A stretch of DNA of 64,000 nt from Amyelois transitella (GCF_032362555.1 NC_083527.1:4650001-4714000); one strand, 5' to 3'. Positions 11,385 to 24,500 are shown, numbered from the stretch's first letter. A program made the numbers and translations. Notes: generated by a model from the sequence alone, not told the origin.

Positions 11385-14300
11385 AGAATTGCTCGTTTAA
11401 ATATATTAGATAGATTTATTCCTTGTGTTCACAATATACAAAGGTCTCAAGTATTTAAACACAGTTTTTATCCCGGAGTTCCCGCGGGATTGATAGGCTT
11501 TCTATGCGGAAGAAGTCGCGAGCGTCCTCTAGTTTATAATATATATATATATACTAGCTATAGGGATAGGACTAAGGAATACCTGTCACCATTTGAATCT
11601 CAATTTCGTTTTTTGAAAAGAAGACATAGACAAAGATTATACTGTTTATGATTGTGACATTGCAACAAAAAAATAACATATATGTATTCTACAAAATATT
11701 ACTTACCTATCATTCATTATCCCCGTCAACGGCTTATACAATTTCGCCGCTTGTTCGAACTCGACTATCTCTCTATTCCTCTCCCACTCGCTCAGTCTGT
11801 CCATATCGCTATCCCCCTCCCTCATATACGCCTCTTTGTCCTTCAAGAACAGTTCATACCTCGTTTGTTTCTTCGGGTTACTCATAAAAGGTTTAAATAC
11901 TTTTGTAATTTCTTTACCGGAATCCTTTATCGGTATAAAATCTATTTCTTTATTTTCCTCTGTGTGTGTTACGAAATTGACGTTTCTGCCGAGCAGTTCG
12001 GCTATAGGGTCTGTTTTTGGTGGGGGGACGTCCGATTGTGGTGGAGGTAAGTTCGGTCGTGGTGGGGGTATGGGCGATTCGCCGAGTAGTGCGCCTCTCG
12101 CTTCGGCTGTTAGCTCGTGACGGCCCAGACCTGTGAGTAAAATAATTGTAATGTACTCTACATGGTCATCGCAAAATGTATAGTACCTATATCATAAGGT
12201 TGATCAATTAAAGTGACATTTAATTGTTGTATGTGATTATTTAGGAAACTTCATTTTATTTTATTTTTTTACCTGGTAAAAAGCTTATGGTAAAATTTTT
12301 AGTCAATGTTTATCCTGTCTATGTTTTTGTAAACCAACATTTTTTTTTATTAGTTAATATTTATCTATATCGTTATCATATATTGTATCTCTTAACTGTT
12401 TGCATTTTTCTTATATGGTCTTCGTATGTACACTGTTTTTGAATTTGTAGTGTAGATCGTAACCTTATAATTTTACTACTATGTATATTTTTACTACAAT
12501 TTGTTATGTGTATTTAAATAAATAAAAATAAAAAATAAATAAATAAAAATGTCAAGTCAAGAGTGCTAGGAAAAACGTTGAATGTGGATGAACAACAGTC
12601 TTAAACGCGACGCGCGATTTTCATGTATGTACTTAATTGCATACATTAGGTACTTACATTGGATGATTTAAGCTGAACGTCGTAGATACGTATGTAGGTA
12701 CATACATATCAGTCACGTCTTTTTTAATGTTGTTTTTAATTTTTAATGTTACTGTTAGAATTTACCTTTTAGTAAAATAGACACTAAAGATAAAAATACA
12801 TACATAGGTACATATTTAATCACTTCTATATCCCTTGCGGGGTAGACAGAGCCAACAGTCTCGAAAAAACTTAAAAGGCCACGTTCAGCTGTAATGGCTT
12901 CATGATGGAATTGAAAAAAAATTAAAATAAAACTCACCCTGATCCCGCTGCGGTTTATCAGTGGGTTCGAACCTGGACCTCCGGCCGGCGGCGGGCGCGG
13001 GCACGTAGTCGCGGGGCAACGCCGGCGGCGGGTATGTGGGGACCGACGGCAGGGGCTTCGTGGCTTTCACGAAGCCTTCTAGCACCTACATAGATTATTA
13101 ACACAATCTGAATATTTGAAGTAAGACTTACGCAGGGATCGTTGCAAGTGGAAAGATGTAGCCTCTGCCTACCCCTTGGGAAAGAAGAGTGATCGTATGT
13201 ATGAAATGGACATACTTTTACTATCTTAGTATTTATTGGTCTAGGATGTTTATCTATATAAGTATTTATTATAAAATATACTATCGTTGAGTTAGTATCA
13301 CGTAACACAAGTCTCGAACTTACTTCGAGGCTAACTCAATCAGTGTAATTTGTCCCGTATATTTATTTATAATTTAATTTTAATTTAATTAGTCCATTCG
13401 TTTGCATACATATAATCACATCTATCCCTTGGCGAGGTAGACAGAGCCCACAGTTTCAAAAAGACCAAAAAAGTAAAAGTTTCTTACCTTGCCACCAGGC
13501 TGTTTGATTGGTTTCTTCTTCTTCTCCATGGAAGGACCTCCGAGCTCGAAATCATAGTGGGACATATCCTCGGACGCGTATATATCTTCATCGTCCGCTT
13601 CGAATGCGCCCACGCCGAAAGCGTGACCGCGTATCGACACCTGCAAAACAATGTTTGTGCGTGGTGTTTATTTATGTTAACTTCTTACATACATACATAC
13701 ATACATATGGTCACGTTCAGCTATTTGGCTCAATGATAGAATTGAGATTCAAATAGTGACAGGTTGCTAGCCCATCGCCTAAAAAAGAATCCCAAGTTTG
13801 TAAGCCTATCCCTTAGTCGCCTTTTACGACATCCATGGGAAAGAGATGGAGTGGTCCTATTCTTTTTTGTATTGGTGCCGGAAACCACACGGCACGGTTA
13901 ACTTTGTGCACGTTAAATGTACAACAGGTGGACTTAATGCCACAAGGCATTCTCTGCCAGTCGAATCTTTGGTATTATTTTTTATCACGTAGTATATATT
14001 TGATGCTTGGTTTACAACAGATAAAAGAACATAAGATTCCTTTATTGACGTAAAATAAGAATGCTCAGGGTGTGATAGTATTATTTGTGAATTTTCTTTC
14101 TCCTGGCTTAAGTTTCAGTTGCATCCTGACCACACTAGTGTGGAGCCCGGGGTGTGCCTTTAGAAGGGAGTCGTGTCGTGTAAAAACCTGACTCACCCAA
14201 TCTAGGATCCATGGTCAAAGACATACCCTGACTCCTCTCCAGAGTGGTGAGGATGCAACCGGGACTAAAGCCAGGAGGAAGAATCAATGCACACTGTAAT

Positions 14301-17300
14301 GTATGTATTTATATGCATTGTAAATTTGTGACTTGCAATAAATGAATATGAATAATGTGAGTAGACTCAATAAGTGCACATAAGGTTATTAAGGATGCAT
14401 TTTGTCCGTGCGACTTATCGCCGCGGGACCAAATTGCTTGTTTATGAGGGCGGTGGATTAAGTTGCATGCAATTTATTTCGCCATCAAGGTGTTATCCAC
14501 GAAGCAACCTAGTCACAAGACATGTAGCAGTGAGTGGCTTGCTTTATTAATTAGTGGGCCATTCGTACGGTTGGCTACTATAGATAAACGGCGCTATTTT
14601 GTTCAAATCAAATTAAATTTCAAGTTCAAATCAAATTAAAATTCAAATCATATCAATTATTATGGGACATTTCAAACATCACTTTATTTTTTTTTACATT
14701 TGTTGGGTTTCACATCTTTGTCTAATAAATTGTTTAAAGCTAATTTAGTGCTAGTGCATTCTATGTGCCGGATATTTTCCAATCAGGCTCTTTACCAGAT
14801 AGCAATAGATCCTAAAAGTGAAGCTACCTCTTAAACTTAAAATGTATCTGAAACACACATTTAAGTTTCTATTCCAACTGCTTAAAGAAACTTATTATGA
14901 CTTGACTCACCTTCTTTCCCTTATCTTTCATCTGCAGATGACTTTTAGAAGATCCCGCTCCATATTCACCTGCCAAGCTGCCGAGGACAGAATGCCTGCT
15001 CAGACCAGAGTACCCAAGACCGAAGCGGTCGTCCTTACGACGAAGGATATAAGGTTCATAATCGTCTGGCGCGAATAGCGTCTCGACGTCGTAGTCTGAG
15101 TCACTGTCTTCTGAAGATTGTTGGGGATTCTGAAAGGAAAATATGTGATGAAAAATAAAAGTCGAGCAGAGAGTCAGACAAGAAGCGACCGAAACAACTT
15201 TGAAAAACAAAATTGATGATAAAGCACATATTTTTGTATAACTATAATAAAATTTGCAATTTTAAGATTGTATATTTAAAAAGTTATTAGATATGCGCGA
15301 AAAAAACGGAAACCCGAAAAAAATCAATTCCGCGGCAACTCCGGGATAAAAAGTAGCCTATATGTTATTCTGGGTCTTCAGCTACCTACATATCAAATTT
15401 CATCGTAATCGGTTCAGTAGTTTTTGCGTGAAAGAGTAACAAACATCAATACTGACATAATCACAAACTTTCGCATTAATAATTTTAGTATGATGTATAT
15501 AACGTTTTCAACACTCAAAACTCACCTCTCTCAAATCCTTTGGCATGTAACAACCATAAACTTTATGCTGTTCCTTTCCCTTCTTCTTCTCGGCCCTGGT
15601 GATTCTGTCCCCCGTGCCCTGACCTGGTCTCCAGCCCATCGCGCGCAACATCTTCACAGCAGCTGTCTCATGGACCGCCTTCACTAGTTGTTCTAAGACC
15701 GGCTCACCTAGAAAAATAATTAATTAAGTGTTAGTTTATTATGGATAACTAGCTGCCAAGTAACAGTTGGAGGAACACAGATAGCCTTTATTGGACATAA
15801 AATTTTTAACAATGAATTTATCCTAAACTTATGTTAAGGTAATGTATAAAAGGTGATGTAAAGGGATACAATTTGGTGCAGGGTTGTACGAGAATATTAA
15901 GAAAAATAGCTACCTACTACTAATAGATGTACATAAATGTCTTTCTTTGATTCAACTCACATACTACAGAGACTGGTTAGACATACACTTGTTATGAAGA
16001 AGAGATATACAGTGTGAATAATTTAGTCCCTGAGATTACCCAATCGTCAAAAGTTCAGTTTGAAGCCCCGTGCAAAAACTAGTACATACATACATATAAT
16101 CACATCTATATCCCTTATGGGGTAGACAGAGCCAACAGTCTTAAAAAACACTGATAGGCCACTTTCAGCTGTTTGGCTTAATGATAGAATTGAGACTCAA
16201 ATAGTGACAGGTTGCTAGCCTGTCGCCTAAAAGAAAAATCCCAAGTTTACAAGCCTATCCCTTAGTCGCCTTTTACGACATCCATGGAAAATAGATGGAG
16301 TGGTCCTATTCTTTTCTAAATAATTATGATTCCATAAAATAATACTTTCTTCTTTCATTTGAATTTCTTTTGGCAAAACACTTCACTTACCCGGTATAGG
16401 TCCATCGTGGTATCTCAGTTGCCTCTGACGTTTTTGTCCAGAGAATTCGCTTTGTGTTTGCATCTGCCGAGGTGCGATGCCAAACTCACTGCGGTCCTCT
16501 TCATCCATGAAGTCTTCTGGCCTTTGACTCTGGAGGTTTGGTAGAAAATCATTTGTCGTGTTTTGATAGTGATATATAGGTATGTTACGTGCATGTTAAA
16601 ACCTGTATTATTTATAATAAAAAAATTTAGCCAATTATTTATTCATAACATATTTGCTTGTTATGAAATTTTATGAGAAAGGATTTATAAAAATTACAGG
16701 TGTTTAGACAAATTAAGCTGTTTGAAAGTATAAGGCATATGTCTCATCCATCCGGGCCCACAATTTAACCATATTGGATCTTAAGAAAGTAAGACATAAT
16801 TATATTTAATCTGTTTATGTATCAGTTTTGTATGAGTTATCCTTAAAAAGTATGAGCAACAAAAAGTTTGTGTATGAAGATAGTCCATGATAGCCCAAGG
16901 CAAATCCTAGATAAAACAGTCAAATATAAGTTGTCAATTTATACTATAAAGCCAAAAACTTCGAAACAACCATACTCACAGCAACCAGAGCCTTTTCACC
17001 CCGCGAGCTCTTAAAAGTCGACGGGGTCCATCCCTCGGGCGTCCCCACACTGTTCCCGTACCCTGCTGAGAAGCCCCCAGTGAAGGCCCCGTGGAACCTC
17101 CTGCGGCCATGGGCATCGACTGCGTACTGATCCGGCGGCTGTTGATACTTTCGTTTCGAAGGTATCTCATCTACAAAAATGATTTGTCCATTCAAAAAAG
17201 GATAAATGAAGGATGGTCATCGCTAAGCTTTTTTAGTAAAATCTCAGTGAATTGCACAAAATATGGATCGAAGTCAAAACGTATTAAAAGTACTAACCTT

Positions 17301-17367
17301 CTTCGTATGGTTCCAAGGGAGTACCATAACGGATCGTATTGCCATCGTCAGAATCGGAGTCACTCAT
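9064..17367 (-). CDS. GPATCH1: G-patch domain-containing protein 1 (GPATCH1), 10 exons
   Basis: Exons in transcription order: 17298-17367, 16980-17170, 16391-16529, 15526-15707, 14911-15129, 13488-13640, 12938-13085, 11707-12130, 10819-11025, 9064-9964. All splice sites are GT-AG and the phases agree, giving 877 codons (human about 930). The acidic start [10 protein letters not shown] is followed by the DUF1604 region with [20 protein letters not shown] and GWTPSTF, then [10 protein letters not shown]. The G-patch is in exon 4 around residues 150-170 ([16 protein letters not shown]). Later conserved points are [35 protein letters not shown] and LLAKRFNVP. The last exon encodes a disordered acidic/serine region ending in a lysine-rich tail of about 30 residues, as in other family members. 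GPATCH1 is a nuclear spliceosome-associated protein that partners the DEAH helicase DHX35. Introns hold many SINE copies. Confidence 0.93.
10092..10350 (-). mobile_element. Family A copy, left arm of a head-to-head pair in GPATCH1 intron
   Basis: Full length, ATAC tail to GCCGGGAACCATACGGCAC. It faces the copy at 10431-10655 across an 80-base spacer. Confidence 0.75.
10431..10655 (+). mobile_element. Family A copy, right arm of the pair
   Basis: Starts GTGCCGTGTGGTTCCCGGCA, whose ends GTGCCG and CGGCAC pair as a hairpin, and ends AGGGATATAGACGTGACC. A third piece in minus sense follows at 10676-10746. Confidence 0.75.
11276..11391. repeat. AT microsatellite ending in (CA)n, GPATCH1 intron
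   Basis: About 115 bases of alternating T and A with occasional ATTTATA, then ACACACACA. It follows a LINE-like fragment and precedes another. Confidence 0.8.
12795..12906 (-). mobile_element. Family A tail fragment beside GPATCH1 exon 7
   Basis: ACATACATAGGTACATATTT, then the conserved CCCTTGCGGGGTAGACAGAG; ends about 30 bases from the exon 7 donor. Confidence 0.6.
13238..13365 (+). mobile_element. 3' part of the tRNA-derived SINE in GPATCH1 intron
   Basis: Starts inside the body (GGATGTTTATCTATATAAG) and runs to the tail; the tRNA-like head is missing, as in 5'-truncated retrocopies. Confidence 0.6.
13686..13898 (-). mobile_element. Family A copy beside GPATCH1 exon 6
   Basis: Missing the middle of the tail region: CATATGGTCACG runs straight into TTCAGCTATTTGG, an internal deletion of about 60 bases. 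A tail fragment lies at 13410-13475 on the other side of the exon. Confidence 0.65.
14094..14285. mobile_element. Short inverted-repeat element in GPATCH1 intron
   Basis: About 190 bp with imperfect ends of ~30 bases: CTCCTGGCTTAAG...GTTGCATCCT at the left and GGATGCAACCGGGACTAAAG at the right. The interior AACCTGACTCACCCAATCTA recurs near 41940 and, diverged, at 35155, 53870 and 56150, so it is an interspersed family. Confidence 0.6.
16082..16316 (-). mobile_element. Family A copy in GPATCH1 intron
   Basis: ACATACATACATATAATCAC to ATGGAGTGGTCCTATTCTTT; lacks the terminal hairpin. Confidence 0.7.
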
Positions 17368-17530
17368 TTTGCTAAGTAAGGCATAGAAACAGTAAACATG
17401 AATATTTTAAAAACTGCAATACACGAACGAACTAAAATAATTTTATAACCTCAATTATCCATAACATAAAACAAAACAACGCAATTGACAATGACATTTG
17501 ACAACGTTGTCACAATGACAGTTACTTTTT
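17368..17530 (-). promoter_or_regulatory. Candidate GPATCH1 promoter
   Basis: Unique sequence upstream of the GPATCH1 ATG. A 14-base perfect palindrome, TGACAACGTTGTCA, sits at 17499-17512, about 130 bases before the ATG. No factor is assigned to it. Confidence 0.3.
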
Positions 17531-18960
17531 AATATACTATAGTTTATTTTAGGCACAAAAATCTATCTTAATAGTCCATTAATCACTAGATTAGCTTTTG
17601 CGTGGGGCTTAGTCTGTGTAAGCAGTATAATCAAAATAGGTCTATCAGTATTTGAGTTTATTCTATAAACAAATAAAAAATCAGTTTAAGTATTTTCTCT
17701 TCATAATTTAATTCTACATATTCCATTCTATCGTCCGTTCGCGTACTGGTAGGTTCAAACTCAAATTTTATTTGCATATGAAATACAAAATGTGTTTAAC
17801 TTATATAACAGATCGGTTTCATTTTACTCCTCCACTACCAATAAGTATCGCCGCAGGATAGGTATATCAGGTAGAAGGAAATAATGCCCACACCAACTCA
17901 ATATATTATTACTAATGAAATGAAAAGACCCTAAGAAATTGAATTATATTTACTAAGATAAACGCCATGGCAATTCACAATGAAATTGAGCTTGTAAATA
18001 TGAAATACATTTACATATAAATTTTACAGTCTTTTAAAAGTATTTCATTACAATGAAGCAACTGAGATTTATTTTGAGAGACTATATGTACTGAACCCAA
18101 CTATATTATAAACTTAATAAATATAGCCATATATTTATAAGAAGAACAAAGGCGACCCATTTACTATGGCAACATTAATATCACAGTTTCAACAATTTAC
18201 AACTAAGTAGACAGGTTTTCTTCAAAATTTACCACACAACCATTACTATGGAGTCGACACAATAAAAAAAACATTACAAACAAATATTAAAAAATAAATG
18301 CACAATACAAAATAATAACAGATCAAAAAAATTAAAACATGTATTGGATTTGTAAATTAAGAGCTCCGTACCATCAACCCACAGTCCCTTCACTCCATCA
18401 CTCATCTATCAACAATAAAAAACATACATTTAATCACGCTTCTTTCTTGGGCAGGCAGAGATTTCAAATTTCCACTTACCACAATTTCAACATTAAAATA
18501 CCATTGTACTATAGAGTTCCAAATAAATAAAACATGAATCAAGCATTTTTAAAGGAAAAAGATTTTGCAGTCAAATACAAAATATTTAAGAGATTTATAC
18601 AGGGTGACTTTTAATTCAACTGCATAAATTTAACTGTGAAGTGTACTCATCTAAAGGATATTTAAAAACGTTAAAAGAAAAATATTAGTTCATATTTCAG
18701 AAAGTACGAAAAAAAATAAAAGTATTAAAATCCACGATCCTAAATACGTAATATCACCCCGGTCGGCGGAAAAACGACGCATAAGATTCAGAGGTCAAGG
18801 ACACAATTTGTCCCGTAAATATCTTTGGTTTCACATTTGGTTTTTGTTCAATATATAAATATGGCTGGTCTTGTGAAAAATAAATACACAAATGATAAAA
18901 AAGGGAGAAAAGAGGATTTTCAGATCCTTTAGGCACGGAACTCTTAAATACGTTGTAATA
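17531..18960. other. DIPK2 3' flank and spacer to GPATCH1
   Basis: AT-rich, with a LINE-tail-like trace near 17750 and the truncated MITE at 18600. The DIPK2 3' UTR must lie at the upper end; its poly(A) site was not fixed. No coding exon recognised. Confidence 0.4.
18600..18812. mobile_element. 5'-half copy of the same MITE near the DIPK2 3' end
   Basis: Matches the first ~210 bases of the element (CAGGGTGAC end, TA before it) and stops after GAGGTCAAGGACACAATT. It lacks the other inverted end, so it could not be mobilised. About 150 bases beyond the DIPK2 stop codon, it probably forms part of the 3' UTR. Confidence 0.65.
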
Positions 18961-20659
18961 TTACCTAACGGCACCAAAACCCACAATCTTCTCATCCGCC
19001 AACATATCACTGATTACTTGTTGCAATTTAGGCATTGTCCGAAACCTATCCTGTCCATTCAAACATTCGTTTAAAAGAACATCAAAATGTGGCCTAGACA
19101 CATTGACCTCATTCGGTATTGGATATAACAACGGGTTTTCTTGTCCGGCAAGTACGTAGCAAGCTGCCCACAGATTATGGTCACTCAGATGATGTTTACA
19201 AAGATCATGAATGGAAAACGTAAAACCGTGACCTGTGAACTCTCTGGAATAGCGTTTGTACCAATGCGGCAGGTCTTTCTGAGGGGAAATGTGTTTGTCT
19301 ATCACTATCACATCTTCCAAGTCAATGAAGGTTACTTCATCTCGCTCGTTTGCCACTATATTGTCAATAGACCAGTCCATGAGGTAGAAGCGGAACCTGG
19401 CGAATTACAAAGTGTATTAGCAAAACTTTAATTGTATATTTCCAAACACATTCAATTGAGAAAAACATTAATATTTAATTAAGAAAATAATAATATTTTT
19501 TGCTGTAAAAAAAAATAATTTGGAATGTATTCAGAACTTGACTATGACCTGACCTAGAGGTTCCCTATTCCTCCATATACTTACCTATCATGTTTAAAAG
19601 TAAAGTCCATTGCGGCGGCCAGTATCTTGGATGCAAACTTCAATTTCCTATGCCACGCTACATGCATCAGGGAGGACAAGGGTTCTCCCTCATAAGCCAC
19701 AAGCTCCAACCGTCCACAGACTCCTCCAAATGCTGGCACGGGCCAGCCCTTTGATTTTGGAAGCACCTGAAAATTTTATTCTGTTTTTATCCCAACTGGT
19801 TTTTGCTCATATCTTTTATGAATGTTATGTTTGTTCTTTGTTACCTCATATCTCCTGAATTGTACTAATACAGACTGGATATTTTAAAATATCAATCCAG
19901 CATTATTTTGATAGAAATGGACAGCTTGTTGTTAAATGGGCTGAGTTTGATCATTTAGGACTACCAAAACTGATCAATGAAATGATTTTAGAAAACAACT
20001 GCTTTGCTGTAATATATGATTATACCATTTGAAATTACCTGGATAATTATAGGTTCTGGATTAATACTAAGCATAGTCCATATGTTTATTACATCAGAAG
20101 CATATTTTGTCAGTTGGTTATTAAACACTGGCTGAAGAAGTGAATAAATACTGTATGGATAAGGACAATACACCAACCCCTTCCGTGGTTCAGTTTCAGG
20201 GTGAGATAAGTTATATTTGACTAAATTTTTAATTTTTTTATCTGCATTTTTCACAGACAATAAATCTGTTGGCTTACAATTTTCTTTCAAACCCCAAGTC
20301 TTACAAAGCTTTGAGTCAAACTCCTTCAATTCCCAACTGTGTGATAATTTCTTCAAGACAACTCTTCTGTTGTTGGATTTAGTAAAGCCATAATAAATAT
20401 TTTTTGCATTGAACATTTTAGTCCATCCATAATTAGATTCTAACAAAATTTGATTGGAATATAGTTCTGGACATACTGTGACTCCGTAACACGCCGGACA
20501 GCGATTTAAATCAATTAATTGCAACACATTTGTAGATTTTAAGTCACCAAACATTAGAACGGAAGCGTAAAATGATAGGCCGAACACCAAAATCATAAAA
20601 ATAACGCGTTTACAAAATCTACGTCGCAATAACATTCTTTCATATTTCTTGTCAATCAT
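18961..20659 (-). CDS. DIPK2A/B-type divergent protein kinase domain protein, 3 exons
   Basis: Exons 20039-20659, 19585-19766 and 18961-19396 join in phase (0, then 2) into 412 codons; human DIPK2A is about 430. The N-terminus is basic, followed by a single hydrophobic segment at residues 19-37, fitting a signal anchor and a Golgi or secretory location. Family signatures seen: LIDLNRCPACYG (C54, C57), RRVVLKKL (candidate ATP lysine at 103-104), NPEPIIIQ at the end of exon 1, GGVCGRLELVAYEGEPL in exon 2, and in exon 3 DWSIDN (D275 to N280, the kinase catalytic-loop spacing) and FIDLED (D293, in place of DFG). It ends in a short VR tail like the vertebrate protein. Whether it corresponds to DIPK2A or DIPK2B cannot be said. 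The stop TAA overlaps a donor-like AG|GTAATA. Transcribed divergently from TMEM68. Confidence 0.88.
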
Positions 20660-21466
20660 TACCGCTATTCATTAATTTTATATGTGTTCAATATTTTAAT
20701 ATCAGTGGATCACACCCACTAAATTCACCAATTATATTTTAATGTATTCATTTCAAACTTTTTGATTTGAATTAAATTGTTTGATCGACCACCCATCACC
20801 TTTCTTGCAGTCAGTCTGTCACTGTCAGCTGTGCTGTCAATGTCATATCATCGCTAGTTATCTGTTAGTTGCAGTGTTACCAACCATTACCAAAATTTCC
20901 CGTTTTTTATTAATTTTCTTTAATCTATTAACTCGTCTTAGCTGTCTCATGCATGCCTCGATCCCTGCCTTTATCCTTTGAATCTAAAGTTAAGGTAAGT
21001 AACTGACAAAATATTTGCATTATGTTCATTTTTGCATGATTGTTAGGTTAGGTTTAAGCTTCGACACTTTAATGTTCAAGTGCAACTCAAGCTCCTTTCT
21101 GACTTTAAATATTTATGTTAATTTTTACTTCGACACTGTGAATCCCTTTTTGGGACCAAATCAAACGCAGTAGGTATAATCTTACTTTCTATTGTCTTTT
21201 GCAATACCTAATCAATCTGATGTCAATGCCAATGTCAAAATGATGAGTTGTCATATGCCAAAATCTTTGTTGATCTTCTGAGCGAAATGCGAAATCAATG
21301 TTTTTCGTGTATTTCAAATAATTTGATTACTTCAGCAATAAAGAAAAGCAAGAATTGGCTATTATTTGATACCTCGAAATTATTTCGTAATGGAATTTAG
21401 TGCCAGCTAACTTCCATGTACTGAAATTCGTAATTTTTTTGTTTATGTGATCAGCTGTTTACAACA
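20660..21466. promoter_or_regulatory. Divergent promoter region between DIPK2 and TMEM68
   Basis: 807 bases separate the DIPK2 ATG (minus) from TMEM68 first exon A (plus). The stretch is free of the repeats that crowd the rest of the window, fitting a shared bidirectional promoter. Several TGTCA/TGACA-type motifs occur, but no TATA box was identified with confidence. Confidence 0.45.
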
Positions 21467-21524
21467 ATGAGTTTCTTCTCACATCTTGTGGATAACTACA
21501 CGATCAGCTTCTACGATATTATCG
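21467..21524 (+). CDS. TMEM68: TMEM68 alternative first coding exon A
   Basis: ATG to a GGTGAGT donor, 19 codons plus one base, beginning MSFFSHLVDNY. The phase (one base carried over) matches the acceptor at 37640, giving a GTG valine at the junction. It is the ATG nearest the divergent promoter shared with DIPK2. Transcript evidence is lacking, so use of this exon is inferred. Confidence 0.62.
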
Positions 21525-24500
21525 GTGAGTTCTTTTTATACTCTTTGAAAGAAGAATTGTTATTACACATTCAGTATCTGTCTTGACTTTGACTCAATGA
21601 CCTAACCTACTTCTTTGGGGAAACCAACTTTATCAAAGGATTCGGAATTTTTATTTATCATGCGTCATCTATTTGCCTTAATATGTATATTCTAAAATCT
21701 CTTTTATTTGGGTTTAAATTATGTTTTTGTCGACTTTGTGTCATTGAATATTAATCAGAATTATGATTCATATACATCTAAGTATTACTGTCTTTGTTAT
21801 TATTAGTGATATTACAGATTTCATAAATTTTTTGCTTATCAGCAATTGAGATAAACAGCCACTTCACATTGATAACAGTTTAGTAAGTATTGATTTTATA
21901 TGTTAAAACAGTCCGTGAAAAATGACTGCCTTGAAACTGAAATATTGGACAAAAGTTGTGTAACAGTAAAGTAGCAAAGGTTAAGTCAAGCCTAACTAAA
22001 TGTAATCCATAGGGATAAGGACTTAGAAGTATACAGGGGATCTTTCATGAAGAGAGTCACAAAGAGCTCAGGGCTAAGAAAAAATAAGTAACAATTTTAA
22101 TGGCATAATCAGACTTATTTTTTATGATTCTCTGTTACAGCGGATTCGTTACAATATTATTAAATCTTTTCACAGCATAAACAATAACATACTTTATTTG
22201 ATGGATTGCTAATAGTAATGTATTGATAAAAAAAAAAGAAATAGATATAGCTTTAGTGAACATTGTCAATGGTGGTGATGTTTAAATTGTTGCCACTGAA
22301 AATTTAATGCACACAATCCTATTTTGCTTCAAATAAACAGTCTTTTACCTATTATTGGAAGTATTTAATCAGAAATAATTATTTGCCAGAAAACATTTTA
22401 CAAATATTTTATTTTAGATATTAAATTATACACCGCCATTGTTTGCACTTGACTGATAATATAAATAACATACATACATACATATAATGACGTCTATATC
22501 CCTTGCGAGGTAGACAGAGCCAACAGTCTTGAAAAGACTGATAGGCCACATTCAGCTGTTTGGCTTTAAGATAGAATTGAGATTCAAATAGTGACAGGTT
22601 GCTAGCCCATCGCCTAAAAGAAGAATCCCAAGTTCATAAGCCACAGACAAGGGTATTTACCGCTGCACCACTGATTGAAAAAGAATTTTGCTCGATGTTG
22701 GGCCAAATTCAGTATGTAATAGTATGTACTATTAAATACTGAATTTGGCCCAACATCAAGCAAAATTCTGTTTGTATGTACATATAACCACATCTTTATC
22801 CCTTACGGCGTAGACAGAGACAATTGTCATGAAAAAACTATGAGGGTGTAAACTGTACATTAATAAAGTTCACTATTGAGCCCTTTTTGTTATTGTCGCA
22901 TCGCTGATGAGTCGCCCGGTCGCCAAAGGCATGTAAATATGTATTTATAAACTTACTAGTTTTTACCCGCAGCTTCGCCCGCGTATTTTTAGCGCCATGT
23001 ACATGCGCGAATTTAGCTGATTTATTATTGCCATTTACTATACTCTTAAGACCTACACGCGCGAATTTAGCGCTACCTACATAATGATACAGAGTTTTCG
23101 CAAATCCCACGGGAACTATAGTTTTTACCAGGACGAAAACGCTAACCTATGTCTTCCAAACTCTTAATTAAATATACGCAAAATTTCAAGAAGATTGGTT
23201 CAGTTGATAACCCGTAAAGAGGTAACAAACAAATGAACATACTTTTGCATTTATAATATTAGTTGCGATTATTGTACCTATGTTAATTCAAATGGAGCAT
23301 TACTTTCGATAGTCCATTGTTCTACAAAAGAACGTAATTATAATTACGTGCGTCACAAATCACATTGCACCGGCGACGACGTGCAGGACGGATCACTTTT
23401 ATTTGTTTTTGGATTGAAGTACGTGGTATTGTCTCGATAATACACTTTATAACTCACTGTTGGTATTTTTCTATTGCAATATTTAATTTATGAAACGGTC
23501 CGCGGCCATCGTTATGTGTATCCTAACGTCATGAGATGTCGCTCACGAGAAGGCACAAGGAAGGAAGTATAAGTAGGTACCTAAACACAACAATACACAC
23601 CAGATCCTACTTGATAATTTGATACTAAGCCTTGAAGCATAGGGTGCGACTGTGAACACGCAAATTGAGAGGTAGAATACATATATTATTGAACCCTACG
23701 CATGTGAAGTTGGTATCGGTGTATATGTATGTTCAATTTTCTGTTACCTGCGCGTGCGCATCAGCACGCGACATGCCGGCAATGGGGTTTACTCGTATGT
23801 CATAAAAGCGGTATGGCAGCTCTGAAAATATGACTCCAAACTCAGAACAAAATACAGAATGAATTCAAGCTTATGAATCTTCTTTTCGTCAACTTAAAAT
23901 CTGTGGTTACTTAAAAAATAATTTTAAAGATTTCCCGCGCTTTTCTACTGTCATTAAATCCACAGACAATACTCTGTAAAGCGATTACATGATATTGCTG
24001 ATGAAATGCCCTGACCTAATGTTATTTATTCCATATCCGTTTGTCACTTAAACTTGTTAGATAGATAACAAAAATAAAAAGCCTCAGTCAGCAGGAAACT
24101 GCGTGCGGTTGCGTTCGATCGCATTTAGTGACGAGACACCGCGTACATCATACGGCTTACGGCGCACAGATAATAAACAATTTTTTAATTTTAAATTTTG
24201 CAAGGTCCATGCACTGGCCGAATGCAAATTTAATATAGCGGTCACCGGGTTATCAGTGCATTCGGTTTAAATTATAATTTAAAAAAAGATAAGGTTTTTT
24301 GTAAGCAATGGTGGAGACTCAGTGCGTCGACGGTACTGTGAAAGCTTACATCATGAGTGACCTGCTGAAAAAGTTTGACTTCGACGCAACTCACGATCTG
24401 GTGAAAATTGCTATTGCAGTCGCCGGCTTTTACATGGGAATTTTTTACCGTATGTATTTTTAAATTACTTTAATAAATATATTTTTGTGAATTTTTATTT

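Noticed and set aside
18754..18936. 60-codon minus-strand frame after the DIPK2 stop, reachable through an AG|GTAATA donor
   Set aside because: The DIPK2 protein already ends at its usual place (VR tail), and the frame overlaps the truncated MITE.
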